The notes under the pieces: generated by a model
What the model was told of the DNA's origin: nothing
Database searches by the model: none
Seen by the model: only the letters and a program-made list of their open reading frames with translations
Shown: positions 39,300-49,026 of the stretch, in pieces
Numbering within the stretch: position 1 is the first letter of the stretch
Layout of the letters: each line of letters opens with the position of its first letter
Source: Devosia lacusdianchii
Lineage (GTDB): Bacteria; Pseudomonadota; Alphaproteobacteria; Rhizobiales; Devosiaceae
Assembly: GCF_022429625.1 (NCBI RefSeq)
Contig: NZ_CP092483.1
Coordinates: 3,955,501-4,019,500 of the forward strand
Reading direction: 5' to 3'
DNA: 64,000 nucleotides
Translations under genes and position numbers: made by a program

Positions 39300-39658
39300 G
39301 CCGATGGCAGCAGCAGGTAATAGCTGCCCACGATCAGGATCGCGGCCGCAGTCAAAACCCAGAAGCTGATATCGAGCCTGTCGCACCAGCGCAGCGCCGT
39401 CGTCCGGGCCGGTTCTGCCAGCCGCTCGGCCGCCGGCCGCATGCGTGACCCCAATATGCTCGGCCGCGCCGCTAGGTTCATCTTGTCCCGCATAGACGGA
39501 TCGGCATGTTGCGCATCGCCCAGGCCGTTCCAGTAGGACCAGAAAATCAGCGATACGGCGGTATGCAGGGCATAGAGGCCGATGAAGATAAAGAGCCAGG
39601 TCGCCGCCGACGGCAATGTCACGCCCAATACCACCGGCATCATATCGCCTGGCGCCAT
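39296..39658 (-). CDS. small two-TM membrane protein, unknown function
   Basis: A 120-residue protein with a hydrophobic stretch at about 10-45 (VVLGVTLPSAATWLFIFIGLYALHTAVSLIFW) and a second at the C-terminus (WVLTAAAILIVGSYYLLLP), with a polar loop between. The ATG at 39658 is preceded by GGAGGG, which decides the start. It converges with the SAF-domain gene with a four-base overlap. No family was recognised. Confidence 0.65.
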   Translation of the reverse strand: MAPGDMMPVVLGVTLPSAATWLFIFIGLYALHTAVSLIFWSYWNGLGDAQHADPSMRDKMNLAARPSILGSRMRPAAERLAEPARTTALRWCDRLDISFWVLTAAAILIVGSYYLLLPSA

Positions 39659-39816
39659 GAAGCCCTCCTTCGCCTGCATCGACGCTGCTACGCCATGCCA
39701 GCCAACGACAGCAATCACGATTGTGTCCCGGTGACACCAGCCCCATTGCCGCCCGGCTTGCTCGTCATATGCTTTTGACAATACTACAAAATCCTTGCCG
39801 CTCGCCGGAGTCCTCC

Positions 39817-40734
39817 ATGCGCCCCGCCCTCATCCTCACCTTCGTCCTTCTCGCTGCCGCCCCTGCCCCGGCGCAGGAACTCGGCATGACGATTCCTGAT
39901 TGCCGGACCTTGTTCAAGACCACCGGCTTCCTCAAGCGCGCGCCCGACAGCACCATCGAGACGATCGACCAGGGCTGCCGCTTCTCCGGCACCATCATCG
40001 ATTTCGGCCCCTATACCCGTTTCTCCGTCGAGGACATCACCCTGACCGGCCCCGACCTGATGGCATCACTGGCCCAGGGTCAGCGACCCACCAGCATCGA
40101 CCTTGCAATGAAGGGCATGCGCCTGTCGCCGGAGATGGAGCACAGCCCGCTCACCGCCTACATCCTCGAAATGCAGCAGGAGCCCTACGACATCCATCTG
40201 GCCATGTCCTGGAACGACACTGACGGGATTCTCGAAATCGCCGATGCCAGCTTCTCCACCCATCGCCTGGGTCGCGTGGCGCTGTCGGGGCGGCTGACCG
40301 GACTGACCGCCGTGCCGCTCGAGGTTGGCAATATCGAGGCCTTTGAGGGTGCGGAATTCGAGTCGCTGACCATCGACTTCGACAATAGCGGCCTGTTCAC
40401 AGCCTATATCGCACCGATGTTTGTCGGCACGCTGCCCTATGACCAGGACCCGCGCCCGGCGATTGCCGCCGGCCAGCAGGCCATCATATCAACCATCGCC
40501 GCCATGCCCGAAGCCCAACTTTCGGCTGAAACCAAAGCCGTCCTCACCCAGTTCGTCACTGATTTTCCGCGTCCCTCTGGCCATTATATCCTCGATATCA
40601 CCGCCCTCGACGAGCCCGTGCCCTTCACCTCGGTCGAAGACTTCGATGGCCTAGACGATCTCGCCGGGCTCCTCTCACGCCTGAATGTGACAGCCAGCTT
40701 CTCCGATCCGGAGGGCTTGCGGTCGGCGAAGTGA
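39817..40734 (+). CDS. exported protein, unknown function
   Basis: A 305-residue protein with a clear signal peptide (MRPALILTFVLLAAAPAPAQ, cleavage after AQA-like ALA/PAQ near residue 20). The mature part has two cysteines near its start (PDCRTLF, DQGCRF) that could form a disulfide, then a beta-rich region with repeated LEIADASF/VALSGRLTGL patterns. No enzyme motif was recognised. GGAG seven bases before the ATG supports the start. It probably shares an upstream region with nothing else. Confidence 0.65.
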   Translation: MRPALILTFVLLAAAPAPAQELGMTIPDCRTLFKTTGFLKRAPDSTIETIDQGCRFSGTIIDFGPYTRFSVEDITLTGPDLMASLAQGQRPTSIDLAMKGMRLSPEMEHSPLTAYILEMQQEPYDIHLAMSWNDTDGILEIADASFSTHRLGRVALSGRLTGLTAVPLEVGNIEAFEGAEFESLTIDFDNSGLFTAYIAPMFVGTLPYDQDPRPAIAAGQQAIISTIAAMPEAQLSAETKAVLTQFVTDFPRPSGHYILDITALDEPVPFTSVEDFDGLDDLAGLLSRLNVTASFSDPEGLRSAK

Positions 40735-40779
40735 CGCTCTATTTCCTGATCAAACAATTCAGGTTTATTGAGAACGACC

Positions 40780-41586
40780 ATGTCCGACAGCATCGATCCC
40801 CGCGCCCCTATCCGCGTCCGCCACGAAACGCGCATGCGGCTGCTCGAAGTCATCGCCGTCAACGACATCACCCCCAAAATGCGCCGCTTCACCCTCAGGG
40901 GTGACATGGAGGGCTTTGCCTCCGCCGGCCATGCCGATCATATCAAGGCCTTCTTCTTCCCCGAAGGCGTCGAGCCCAAACTGGCCCCGATCGGTCCACG
41001 CGGCGCCGAATTTGCCGAAGGCGAACGGCCGGAAATGCGCGACTACACACCGCGCTCCTGGGATATCGCCAAGGGCATTATCGATCTCGATTTCGTGCTG
41101 CATGGCGACGGACCGGCATCGGGCTGGGCCGCCGGCGCGACCATTGGCAGCAAGCTCGTCATCGGCGGCCCGCGCGGCTCGCTGGTCATACCCGCCGCCT
41201 TCGACTGGTATCTCCTGGCCGGCGACGAAACCGCCCTACCCGCCCTCGGGCGCCGTATCGAGGAACTGCCCGCCGGCGCCAAGGTCGTCGCCATCATCGA
41301 AGTCGAGGACGCCGCCGAAGAACAGACCTTCGTCACCAGCACCGACCTGTCATTGACCTATGTCCATCGCAATGGTGCGCCTGCCGGCACCACCAGCCTC
41401 ATCCTCGACGCCATCAAAGCCGCCACCCTGCCTGAGGGTGTTGCCTATGCCTACATTGCGGGCGAAAGCAGCATGAGCAAATCCGTCCGCGCCCATCTGA
41501 CCGACGACCGCGGCTTCAACCCCGAATACGTCAAAGCCGCCGGCTACTGGCTCCTGGGCGTCGCCGACGCCCAGGAGCCGCACTGA
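40780..41586 (+). CDS. siderophore-interacting-protein-like flavoprotein
   Basis: A 268-residue protein of the SIP/ViuB ferric-siderophore reductase family. It has an N-terminal FAD-binding domain with RDYTPRSWD (the R-x-Y-T/S-x-R flavin motif) and GPRGS, and a C-terminal SIP domain with WYLLAGDETALPALGRRIEELP and AYIAGESSMSKSVRAHL. Family members reduce iron from ferric siderophores in the cytosol. No siderophore uptake genes are adjacent, so the role here is inferred from family only. Confidence 0.85.
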   Translation: MSDSIDPRAPIRVRHETRMRLLEVIAVNDITPKMRRFTLRGDMEGFASAGHADHIKAFFFPEGVEPKLAPIGPRGAEFAEGERPEMRDYTPRSWDIAKGIIDLDFVLHGDGPASGWAAGATIGSKLVIGGPRGSLVIPAAFDWYLLAGDETALPALGRRIEELPAGAKVVAIIEVEDAAEEQTFVTSTDLSLTYVHRNGAPAGTTSLILDAIKAATLPEGVAYAYIAGESSMSKSVRAHLTDDRGFNPEYVKAAGYWLLGVADAQEPH

Positions 41587-41695
41587 GAGCGCAAGCGCTT
41601 GGACAAGCCTCGGCTACAGTGGCCCGACACCACCTCACCAACCGCCGACACGCCCGCCACACCCAGCGTTCGACGAGCTCACCCCACCACCGCCC

Positions 41696-41780
41696 GTCAC
41701 CCTTGGGCTTGACCCAAGGGCTCTACACTTGCCGAGCCGCCCGGTCAGTACAGTCCCCTCGGGTCAAGCCCGAGGGTGAC
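41696..41780. repeat. REP-like inverted doublet (GGGTCAAGCCC family)
   Basis: Two hairpins, CCCTTGGG-CTTGA-CCCAAGGG (41700-41720) and CCCTCGGG-TCAAG-CCCGAGGG (41756-41776), are reverse complements of each other including the flanking GTCAC/GTGAC. They form a doublet with a roughly 35-base spacer. Confidence 0.75.
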
Positions 41781-41842
41781 GATCGAGGGTGAGGTAACGT
41801 CGACACCTCCCCCCTGATGGGCTCCGAACCGTCCCGAAGGGA

Positions 41843-41866
41843 AAATCGCTCCGGTGGAGCGATTTT
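41843..41866. repeat. second copy of the AAATCGCTCC palindrome
   Basis: It has the same AAATCGCTCC-GGT-GGAGCGATTT palindrome as near 37838, again followed by purine-rich sequence. Two near-identical copies 4 kb apart point to a small dispersed element. Confidence 0.65.
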
Positions 41867-42293
41867 AGGCGAGGAGGCTGGGAGGGGGTGGGGCCACAAC
41901 CACAAAACTCTCCCCCTTATCCCCGCCCACCAATCCTGCACTATTCTCCCCCCATCACCCCGGATTGACGGGTGGCGCTGCAGCGGACTGCGGCCGGGGT
42001 GGTGCCGTACCGTGCGTCGCTGCGCGTGTAGGTTCGAGTACCGGCCGGCTGCGGCGAGCGTCCGCAGTCCGCGATCCCCGGGTACTGTTCAAAAACCGGC
42101 AACCCCGAGGCGAACACCGTCTCACATAAATTTCCTTACGAGGCGGCAGACGCCTTGGGGTCCACTCGCTGCCATCTTTGGCATGCGTCCACTCGTTCTT
42201 CGACAACCGCGTTCAGGCGGCGCTTGCGCACGTCTTCCATACTAGCCAAGGCAGCCGCGTGCCGTTAAGTCTCAGCCAGCACGGGAGGCATGC

Positions 42294-43298
42294 ATGAGCC
42301 AAAAGAAAGTTCGCTGGGGTATTCTGTCTACGGCCAATATCGGCATGGGCAAGGTCACGCCCGGCATTCAGAAATCGGCCCATTCAGAAGTCGTCGCCAT
42401 TGCCTCGCGCGACCTCGGCAAGGCCCGGGCCGCGGCCGAAAAGCTCGGTATCCCCAAAGCCTATGGCTCCTATGAAGAGCTCTTCGCCGATCCCGATATC
42501 GACGCCATCTACAATCCACTGCCCAATCATCTGCACGTGCCGATGACCGTCGCCGCTGCCAAGTCCGGCAAGCACGTGCTCTGCGAAAAGCCGATCGCGC
42601 TCAACGCCGCCGATGCCCAAGCCCTGCGCCAGTGCCCGCCCGACCGCATCGTGCTCGAAGCCTTCATGGTACGATTTCATCCGCAATGGTTGCGCGCCCG
42701 CGACATCGTCCGCTCCGGCGAGCTGGGCGAGGTGCGCGCCATCAATGCTGTTTTCACCTACTTCAACGACGACCCGGCCAATGTCCGTAACCAGGTCGAT
42801 ATCGGCGGCGGCGGCATTATGGACATCGGTTGCTACCCGATCACTGCCGCCCGCTTCCTGTTCGAAGCCGAGCCGAAGCGCGTCGTCTCGCTGGTCGAGC
42901 GCGATGCCAGTTTTGGCACCGATCGGCTGGCCAGCGTTCTCGCCGATTTCGGCCAAGGCAGGCAGCTCAGCTTCGTCTGCTCCACCCAGACCATCGGCCA
43001 CCAGCGCGTGCAGGTACTAGGCAGCAAGGGCAAGCTCGAGATCATCATTCCCTTCAATGCCCCGCAGGGCGAGCGCACCGCCATCACCATCGATACCGGC
43101 GGCTCCATCGATGGCTCGCTGGCCCGCCGCGAAGTCTTGCCGGAATCCGATCAATACACCGAGCAGGCCGAAGCCTTCGCTCTGGCCGTGCTGGGCGAGA
43201 AGCCTTTGCCCTGGGGCATTGAGGATGCCATCGCCTCGATGAAAGTGCTGGACGCCGTCTTCGCGAGCGAGAAGAGCGGTGGCTGGGCTTCAGTCTAG
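42294..43298 (+). CDS. Gfo/Idh/MocA-family oxidoreductase
   Basis: A 334-residue dehydrogenase. The N-terminal nucleotide-binding domain (WGILSTANIGMGKV, NPLPNHLHVPMTVAAAKSGKHVLCEKPIAL with the conserved EKP lysine) is followed by the GFO/IDH C-terminal domain (GGGIMDIGCYPITAARFLF, with the DIGCY-P active-site helix). It acts on a sugar, inositol or related polyol. Ribosome-binding site GGGAGG lies eight bases before the ATG. Its stop overlaps the convergent tetR stop by four bases. Confidence 0.87.
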   Translation: MSQKKVRWGILSTANIGMGKVTPGIQKSAHSEVVAIASRDLGKARAAAEKLGIPKAYGSYEELFADPDIDAIYNPLPNHLHVPMTVAAAKSGKHVLCEKPIALNAADAQALRQCPPDRIVLEAFMVRFHPQWLRARDIVRSGELGEVRAINAVFTYFNDDPANVRNQVDIGGGGIMDIGCYPITAARFLFEAEPKRVVSLVERDASFGTDRLASVLADFGQGRQLSFVCSTQTIGHQRVQVLGSKGKLEIIIPFNAPQGERTAITIDTGGSIDGSLARREVLPESDQYTEQAEAFALAVLGEKPLPWGIEDAIASMKVLDAVFASEKSGGWASV

Positions 43299-43858
43299 TT
43301 CAGCTCGGGCTCGATCAGGCGCCGGCACAATAGCTTGATGCCGGCAATCATAGCCGCTTCGTCAGTGGTCTTGATGGCGATGCCATAGGCGGCCGAGACG
43401 ATGACCTTGGTCAGCATTTCCGGCTCCGCCGCTCCCGCGGTCCGCAGTGTGGCGGCAATCTCGCTCTCGGCGCGCAGGTCCTTCTCGCGGAACTTGGCAC
43501 CGACCCGCTTATGCTCGCTCATCAATTCGCTCGCATGCGGCGATCCGGCCAGGGTTCTCGCCAGCACCGCATATTGGCCGGCCAGCGCATTGCCCACCCG
43601 CTCCGAGATATCCCCGGTGCCCGTCATGCCGCTATCATAGGCCGCGAGTAGGTCGTCCATCATGGTATCGACGATCCCGGCAAAAATGGCGTCCTTGTCG
43701 GAAAACTGGGCATAGAGCGTCGGCTTGGCGATACCCGCTTCACGGGCAATCGCCTCCATGGTGGTGCCGCGCAGGCCATGGCGCAGGACCAGGAAAAGCG
43801 CCGCATCCAGGATACGGCGACGCTTCTCATTGGCCCTTTCCGTAACGGCATCACTCAA
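43295..43858 (-). CDS. TetR-family repressor of the adjacent SDR gene
   Basis: A 187-residue regulator: helix-turn-helix GTTMEAIAREAGIAKPTLYAQFSDKDAIF near residues 31-59, then an all-helical effector domain. It is divergent from the SDR gene, with a palindromic operator between them. It ends tail-to-tail with the Gfo/Idh gene through a shared CTAG. Confidence 0.87.
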   Translation of the reverse strand: MSDAVTERANEKRRRILDAALFLVLRHGLRGTTMEAIAREAGIAKPTLYAQFSDKDAIFAGIVDTMMDDLLAAYDSGMTGTGDISERVGNALAGQYAVLARTLAGSPHASELMSEHKRVGAKFREKDLRAESEIAATLRTAGAAEPEMLTKVIVSAAYGIAIKTTDEAAMIAGIKLLCRRLIEPELN

Positions 43859-43882
43859 ATCGGCGACTCCATGCTTGAACTA

Positions 43883-43912
43883 ATTGAACGAATAACATAT
43901 CTATCGTTCAAT
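43883..43912. promoter_or_regulatory. palindromic operator between tetR and SDR genes
   Basis: ATTGAACGA (43883-43891) and TCGTTCAAT (43904-43912) are perfect nine-base inverted arms with a 12-base spacer. They are centred between the divergent starts, as expected for TetR autoregulation and control of the SDR gene. Confidence 0.65.
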
Positions 43913-43929
43913 TCGTAAGGGAGAGTTTC

Positions 43930-44946
43930 ATGTCCGACCGTGTCCTGCTCACCGGCATATCCGGCTTTCTTGGCGGCCATGTCGCCCTCCAACTGCTCAA
44001 TGCTGGCTACACTGTCCGGGGTAGCGTGCGCAACCTCGGCAAGGCCGACAAGGTCCGCGCCACATTGCAGCGCGCCGGTGCCGACATATCGCGATTGGAA
44101 TTCGTCGCCCTCGACCTGATGAAGGACGCGGGCTGGTCCGAGGCCATGGATGGGGTCCGCTACCTGCAGCATACCGCCTCCCCTTTCGTCATCAAGATCC
44201 CCGAAGACAAGATGGAGTTGATTGCTCCGGCGGTCGAGGGTACCGAGCGCGCGCTCAATACTGCCAATGCCAGAGGCGTCGAGCGGATCGTGCTGACCTC
44301 CTCGATGGCGGCCATCGCCTATGGTCACGATAAAAGCCGCAACACGCCATTCGGCCCCGCCGACTGGACCGACCTCAACGGTCGCGGCGTCAACTTCTAT
44401 CAGGAGTCCAAGACACTGGCAGAACGCCGGGCCTGGGAAATCATGGATGCCGCCGGTCGCCATGACGATCTGGCGGTGATCAATCCCAGCGCCATATTCG
44501 GACCCCTGCTCGATGATGATCCGGGCACATCGGCCGTTATCGTGCAGCGCCTGCTCAACGGCTCCGTGCCGGCTGCCCCGCGCATCCCGATGACCAGCAT
44601 CGACGTTCGCGACATCGCCGCCGCGCACGTGGCGGCGATGACGACGCCGGACGCCGGCGGTCGCCGTTTCCCCATGGGCGAGAGCACCATTTTCTTCATC
44701 GAAGCCGCCAATATCCTGCGCCAGCGCTACCCTGATCGACGCATTCCCAGGCTGCAAATGCCGGACTGGGCGGTCCGCCTTTACGCTATGTTCGATCGCG
44801 ACGTGCGGGACAATATGGGCGAGCTTGGCTACATCAAGCACCTCGACTCTTCGGCCGCCATCGCCCTGCTCGGTCGCCCCCTCATCCCGGCAGCGGACGC
44901 GATCCTCGCCACGGCTGAGAGCCTCGTTGCCCACCGGCTGGCCTGA
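43930..44946 (+). CDS. NAD(P)-dependent extended SDR (dihydroflavonol-reductase-like)
   Basis: A 338-residue extended short-chain dehydrogenase: nucleotide motif TGISGFLGGHVALQLL near 8-23, the HTASPF motif near 77, catalytic Ser in LTSSMAAIAYG and YQESK (Tyr-x-x-x-Lys) near 157-161, and NPSAIFGPLLDDD afterwards. It resembles dihydroflavonol 4-reductase/aldehyde-reductase-type enzymes that reduce carbonyls. Control by the divergent TetR protein suggests induction by its substrate. GGGAGAG precedes the ATG. Confidence 0.87.
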   Translation: MSDRVLLTGISGFLGGHVALQLLNAGYTVRGSVRNLGKADKVRATLQRAGADISRLEFVALDLMKDAGWSEAMDGVRYLQHTASPFVIKIPEDKMELIAPAVEGTERALNTANARGVERIVLTSSMAAIAYGHDKSRNTPFGPADWTDLNGRGVNFYQESKTLAERRAWEIMDAAGRHDDLAVINPSAIFGPLLDDDPGTSAVIVQRLLNGSVPAAPRIPMTSIDVRDIAAAHVAAMTTPDAGGRRFPMGESTIFFIEAANILRQRYPDRRIPRLQMPDWAVRLYAMFDRDVRDNMGELGYIKHLDSSAAIALLGRPLIPAADAILATAESLVAHRLA

Positions 44947-45022
44947 GCTGCTCCAGGGCAAGGGACGAACTTATCCCCCTTGCCCTGACCTCGATTATTG
45001 TCCATATCAGCACCGTCGGAAC

Positions 45023-45098
<76 letters not shown>

Positions 45099-45270
45099 TT
45101 CCGACCATCCAAGCGTTTACCAGGTGATCGAGACTGCGCTTCGATCTCGCCGCAGGGTGGTTGCCCCCTCGGCACATTGGCATTGCCCAATGCCTCCGAA
45201 CAGGCGCCGCTCCGCTCCCCGCCCTCCGGCAACCGCCAGCGACCGGCCCGACACTGCACAAGCTTTAAAC

Positions 45271-45311
45271 TTGCAAATCATTCGCAACAACAATATGCAA
45301 ATGACTTGCAA
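45271..45311. promoter_or_regulatory. two Mur/Fur-like boxes upstream of mntH
   Basis: TTGCAAATCATTCGCAA (45271-45287) and TGCAAATGACTTGCAA (45296-45311) are two imperfect palindromes built on TGCAAAT-N-TTGCA. This resembles the manganese-responsive Mur box of rhizobia that represses mntH under Mn sufficiency. The second ends about 18 bases before the mntH start. Confidence 0.75.
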
Positions 45312-45329
45312 GTGCAAGTGGAGACGATC

Positions 45330-46664
45330 TTGGATTCGGGCGGTTTGTTTTCCGGTTGGCGGTCCTCGCGTGGCGACGCTTCGCTCTCTGATGTGCATCG
45401 GTCGATCGCCGTCCGCCAGAAATCATCAACCTGGCGCCGCGCTGCAGCCTTTCTTGGACCGGGGTACCTGGTGGCCGTCGGCTACATGGATCCGGGAAAC
45501 TGGGCGACCTCGATCGCTGGTGGATCCAGGTTCGGCTACACATTGCTGGTCGTTGCCTTGGTGTCCAACATCATGGCCATCGTGCTTCAATCGCTTTGCG
45601 CACGCCTCGCCATCGCCTCAGGACGTGATCTTGCGCAGGCCTGCCGTGACGCCTTTCCCAAGCCGGTGGGATACGTGCTCTGGTTTCTGGCCGAGATCGC
45701 GATCATCGCCACCGACATTGCCGAGGTGATCGGCACCGCTATTGGTCTCAACCTGATCTTCGGCATCCCGCTCGAACTCGGCGTAATTATCACCGCCCTG
45801 GACGTCTTCCTCATCCTCTATCTGCAAAAATTGGGCTTCCGGTGGGTGGAAGCGCTCATTGTGGCTTTGCTCGCCGTGATCGCCGCCTGCTTCGCCGTCC
45901 AGATCGTCCTTGCCGATCCGAACTGGGGCGACGTGGTCCGCGGCTTTGCCCCGACCACTGAGATCGTGACCAATCCGGAAATGCTCTATCTGGCGCTGGG
46001 CATTCTCGGCGCAACGGTCATGCCGCATAACCTTTACCTGCATTCCGGCATCGTGCAGACGCGGGATTACGGCGATACGCTGCCCGAAAAGCGCGAGGCG
46101 CTGAAGTTCGCGACCATCGACAGCACGGTGGCCCTGATGTTCGCGCTTCTGGTCAATGCCTCGATCCTGATTTTGGCGGCCGCGACCTTCAATGTCGCCG
46201 GCCGCACCGAAATCGCGGAACTGGGAGAGGCGCACAGCCTTTTGGCACCCATGCTCGGGCTGGCCATAGCGCCGACACTGTTCGGCATCGCGCTTCTCTG
46301 CTGCGGCATCAATTCCACCGTCACGGCAACGTTAGCCGGTCAGATCGTGATGGAGGGTTTCCTGCATATCCAGCTTGCTCCCTGGCTGCGGCGCCTGATC
46401 ACGCGTGTCATCGCCATTGTTCCCGCCGCCGGCGTCACCATCTGGTTCGGCCAGTCGGGAACGGCGCAATTGCTGATCCTGACCCAGGTGGTGCTCAGCC
46501 TGCAGCTCTCCTTTGCGGTCTTTCCGCTGGTGATGTTCACGGCGGATCGACGCAAGATGGGCGATCTGGTAGCGCCGCCCTGGCTGGTAGCCCTGGCGGT
46601 GCTGATCGCCCTGCTGATCGCCGGGCTAAATGTGAAGCTGCTGGCCGACTTCGTCTTGAGGTAG
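45330..46664 (+). CDS. mntH: NRAMP-type divalent metal (Mn2+) transporter MntH
   Basis: A 444-residue polytopic inner-membrane proton-coupled importer with about eleven helices. The metal-site motifs are intact: DPGNW in TM1 ([16 protein letters not shown]) and MPHNLYLHS in TM6. The start was set at TTG 45330, preceded by GGAG with a six-base gap; the open frame reaches back into the tRNA gene but only by chance. Two Mur-like boxes upstream predict repression when manganese is plentiful. Confidence 0.92.
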   Translation: MDSGGLFSGWRSSRGDASLSDVHRSIAVRQKSSTWRRAAAFLGPGYLVAVGYMDPGNWATSIAGGSRFGYTLLVVALVSNIMAIVLQSLCARLAIASGRDLAQACRDAFPKPVGYVLWFLAEIAIIATDIAEVIGTAIGLNLIFGIPLELGVIITALDVFLILYLQKLGFRWVEALIVALLAVIAACFAVQIVLADPNWGDVVRGFAPTTEIVTNPEMLYLALGILGATVMPHNLYLHSGIVQTRDYGDTLPEKREALKFATIDSTVALMFALLVNASILILAAATFNVAGRTEIAELGEAHSLLAPMLGLAIAPTLFGIALLCCGINSTVTATLAGQIVMEGFLHIQLAPWLRRLITRVIAIVPAAGVTIWFGQSGTAQLLILTQVVLSLQLSFAVFPLVMFTADRRKMGDLVAPPWLVALAVLIALLIAGLNVKLLADFVLR

Positions 46665-46692
46665 AGGGTCGCGCCGGCGGGAAGGGGGAGGG

Positions 46693-48957
46693 CTATGCCT
46701 TGGGGGACATCCCTTTCCACGCGAGGAGGCGCATGGCGTTGGCTGTCACCAATACGGTAGCGCCGGTATCGGCCAGGATGGCAGGCCAGAGGCCGGTCAC
46801 CCCGATCACGGTCGTCACCAGGAAGAAGGCCTTCAGACCAAGTGCGATGGAGATGTTCTGACCGATATTGGCCATGGTCGTCCGCGACAGCACCATCATG
46901 TTTGCGATGTCGATGACGCGACCATGCAGAACGGCGGCATCGGCGGTCTCGAGGGCGATATCGGTTCCGCCGCCCATGGCGATGCCAATATCGGCGGCGG
47001 CCAGGGCCGGCGCATCATTGATGCCGTCGCCGACCTTGGCGACCTTCTTGCCCTGGGCCTTGAACTCACCCACGATGCGCTGCTTGTCCTGCGGCAGCAA
47101 TTCTGCCCGAGGCTCGATGCCCAGACTCGCTCCGATGGCGGCTGCCGTCCGGCGGTTGTCGCCGGTCAGCATCACCACTTCGGCTCCAAGCCGTCTGAGT
47201 TCTGCGAGACCCTCCCTGGCGTCTTCTCTGGGCTCATCGCGCATGGCGATGATGCCGGCGACGACATTGTCGACGAGGAGAACCGAGGCCGTCTTGCCCT
47301 CGTCATTCAAGAGCTCGATGCGCTTGGTGAGGGCCTCGTCCAGAGCTGCGGTCTGCGCTGCAGCCGAGGGCGAGCCGAGGAATATCTCCTCACCACCAAC
47401 GGTGCCGACGACACCCTTGCCACCAATGGCGCCCGCCTTTTCGACCCGGGCCGGCTCGATACCATCCGCCTTTGCCCTTGCAAGGATCGCCGTGGCAAGC
47501 GGATGGCTCGAGCCGACCTCCAGGGCCGCCGCAAAACCGAGCACGTCCCGCTCGGATCTGGAAACGCCAATGATGTCGGTGACCTGCGGCCTGCCGGCAG
47601 TCAGGGTGCCGGTCTTGTCGAGCGCCACCATATTGATCTTGCCCAGGGATTCCAGAACGGCACCGCCCTTCATCAGCAGACCGCGCCGTGCCCCGGCTGA
47701 CAATGCGGCCGCGATGGCTGCCGGTGTCGAGATGACCAGGGCGCAAGGGCAGCCGATGAGAAGGACGGCGAGGCCCTTGTAGACCCACTCGTCCCAGGGC
47801 TGGCCCGCGAACAGGGGCGGTAGCACGGCGATGAGGGCCGCAACAATCATCACGCCCGGCGTGTAATATTTCGAGAATTTGTCGATGAAGCGTTCGGTTG
47901 GCGCCTTGGACTCCTGCGCCTCTTCGACCAATGCGACGATGCGGGCGATCGTATTGTCGGCGGCCGCCGCGGTGACGCGCACTTGCAACGCGCCTTCCTG
48001 GTTGATCGTGCCTGCATAGACCTGATCCTCGGCCTGCTTGCGCTTGGGGACGGACTCGCCGGTTACCGGCGCCTCATCCACGGCACTCTCGCCCGAAATC
48101 ACGATGCCGTCTGCGGGCATGCGATCGCCGGGACGCACCATGACGATATCACCGACCGCCAGTTGTTCGGCCGACACCTCTACGACTTTGCCGTCCGTTT
48201 CTCTCAGCGCGGTGCGTGGCACCAGATCGGCCAGTGCCTTGATGCTGGCCCGGGCGCGGCCCGTGGCCACGCCTTCCAGCAATTCGCCGATGAGGAACAG
48301 CAGCACCACGATGGCGGCCTCTTCGGCGGCGTTGATAAAGACAGCGCCAATCGCCGCGACCGTCATCAGCGTTTCGATCGAAAATGGGCTGCCATTGATC
48401 GCGCCCATCCAGGCGCGGCGGGCAATTGGTACCAGACCCACGAACATGGCGATGATGAAGGCCCATGGCTCGATGGTGGGAAAAAGTTGTCCGCCGACGA
48501 AAGCTACAGCAACCGACAGCGCACAGAGAATGGTCAGGCGGGCTTTGGTCGTGCGCCACCATGGCCCTTCCTCCAGCGAATGGTCATGCCCATGCATGCC
48601 CTCGAGCTTGGCGGGCGTCGTGACTGCTTTGTCATTGGCGTGATCATGCGGATGGTCGTGATCGTGATCGTGGTCATGCGAGTCTTGCGCCGACGCATCG
48701 GCGCCTTCCACGACCGATGTCTTGTCAGCAGAGCGACCGGCGGATTCGGTGGTGCGGTAGCCGAGGCTGGTCACCTTCTTGGCGATGTCGTCTGCGCTGG
48801 CGCCGTGATGCCTGACCGTCATCGTACCGGCAACGACCGAAACGGAGACCTCGTCGACATTCGGTAATCGCCGCACGGCTGTGTCCACCTTGGAGGCGCA
48901 GCTGGCGCAATCCATGCCCTCGACATGGAAACGAGTGATTTCAGCCTTTGCAGACAT
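46693..48957 (-). CDS. zntA: Zn/Cd/Pb-exporting P1B-type ATPase
   Basis: A 754-residue pump. The N-terminal HMA domain has GMDCASC (residues about 14-20), then a His/Asp-rich stretch (HDHDHDHDHPHDH, near 94-106). The membrane domain has the CPC metal site (GCPCALV), the phosphorylation motif DKTGT, the SSHPLA motif and GDGINDAPAL. CPC with a downstream DxG in the last helices (LADTGATVLV) is the P1B-2 pattern for Zn2+, Cd2+ and Pb2+. It is divergent from a MerR regulator whose operator sits in the shared promoter. Confidence 0.93.
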   Translation of the reverse strand: MSAKAEITRFHVEGMDCASCASKVDTAVRRLPNVDEVSVSVVAGTMTVRHHGASADDIAKKVTSLGYRTTESAGRSADKTSVVEGADASAQDSHDHDHDHDHPHDHANDKAVTTPAKLEGMHGHDHSLEEGPWWRTTKARLTILCALSVAVAFVGGQLFPTIEPWAFIIAMFVGLVPIARRAWMGAINGSPFSIETLMTVAAIGAVFINAAEEAAIVVLLFLIGELLEGVATGRARASIKALADLVPRTALRETDGKVVEVSAEQLAVGDIVMVRPGDRMPADGIVISGESAVDEAPVTGESVPKRKQAEDQVYAGTINQEGALQVRVTAAAADNTIARIVALVEEAQESKAPTERFIDKFSKYYTPGVMIVAALIAVLPPLFAGQPWDEWVYKGLAVLLIGCPCALVISTPAAIAAALSAGARRGLLMKGGAVLESLGKINMVALDKTGTLTAGRPQVTDIIGVSRSERDVLGFAAALEVGSSHPLATAILARAKADGIEPARVEKAGAIGGKGVVGTVGGEEIFLGSPSAAAQTAALDEALTKRIELLNDEGKTASVLLVDNVVAGIIAMRDEPREDAREGLAELRRLGAEVVMLTGDNRRTAAAIGASLGIEPRAELLPQDKQRIVGEFKAQGKKVAKVGDGINDAPALAAADIGIAMGGGTDIALETADAAVLHGRVIDIANMMVLSRTTMANIGQNISIALGLKAFFLVTTVIGVTGLWPAILADTGATVLVTANAMRLLAWKGMSPKA

Positions 48958-48989
48958 CGAGACAAACTTTCTTGCATTCTGTTGGTGCC

Positions 48990-49020
48990 GGCGTACATCC
49001 TCCAGTCACTAGAGGAGCAA
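48990..49020 (-). promoter_or_regulatory. MerR-type promoter/operator of zntA
   Basis: On the minus strand TTGCTC (-35 region) is followed by a 19-base spacer holding the palindrome CTCTAGTGACTGGAG, then TACGCC as a weak -10. The over-long 19-base spacer with a central dyad is the hallmark of MerR/CadR/ZntR promoters. A matching site lies before dsbB. Confidence 0.75.
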
Positions 49021-49026
49021 GCGCAA

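Larger units (their letters stand above)
41587..42293. other. repeat-bearing intergenic region
   Basis: About 700 bases without a convincing gene. It contains a REP doublet (about 41696-41780), a copy of the AAATCGCTCC palindrome (about 41843-41866) and a GC-rich stretch 41950-42120 with several short self-complementary parts. A minus-strand 83-codon frame (41955-42206) starts with TTG and has no recognisable features. Confidence 0.5.

Noticed and set aside
41950..42210. Possible structural RNA (tmRNA piece or other ncRNA) in the GC-rich intergenic stretch
   Set aside because: A GGTTCGAGT-like string is present, but no acceptor stem, tag reading frame or known RNA core could be found.
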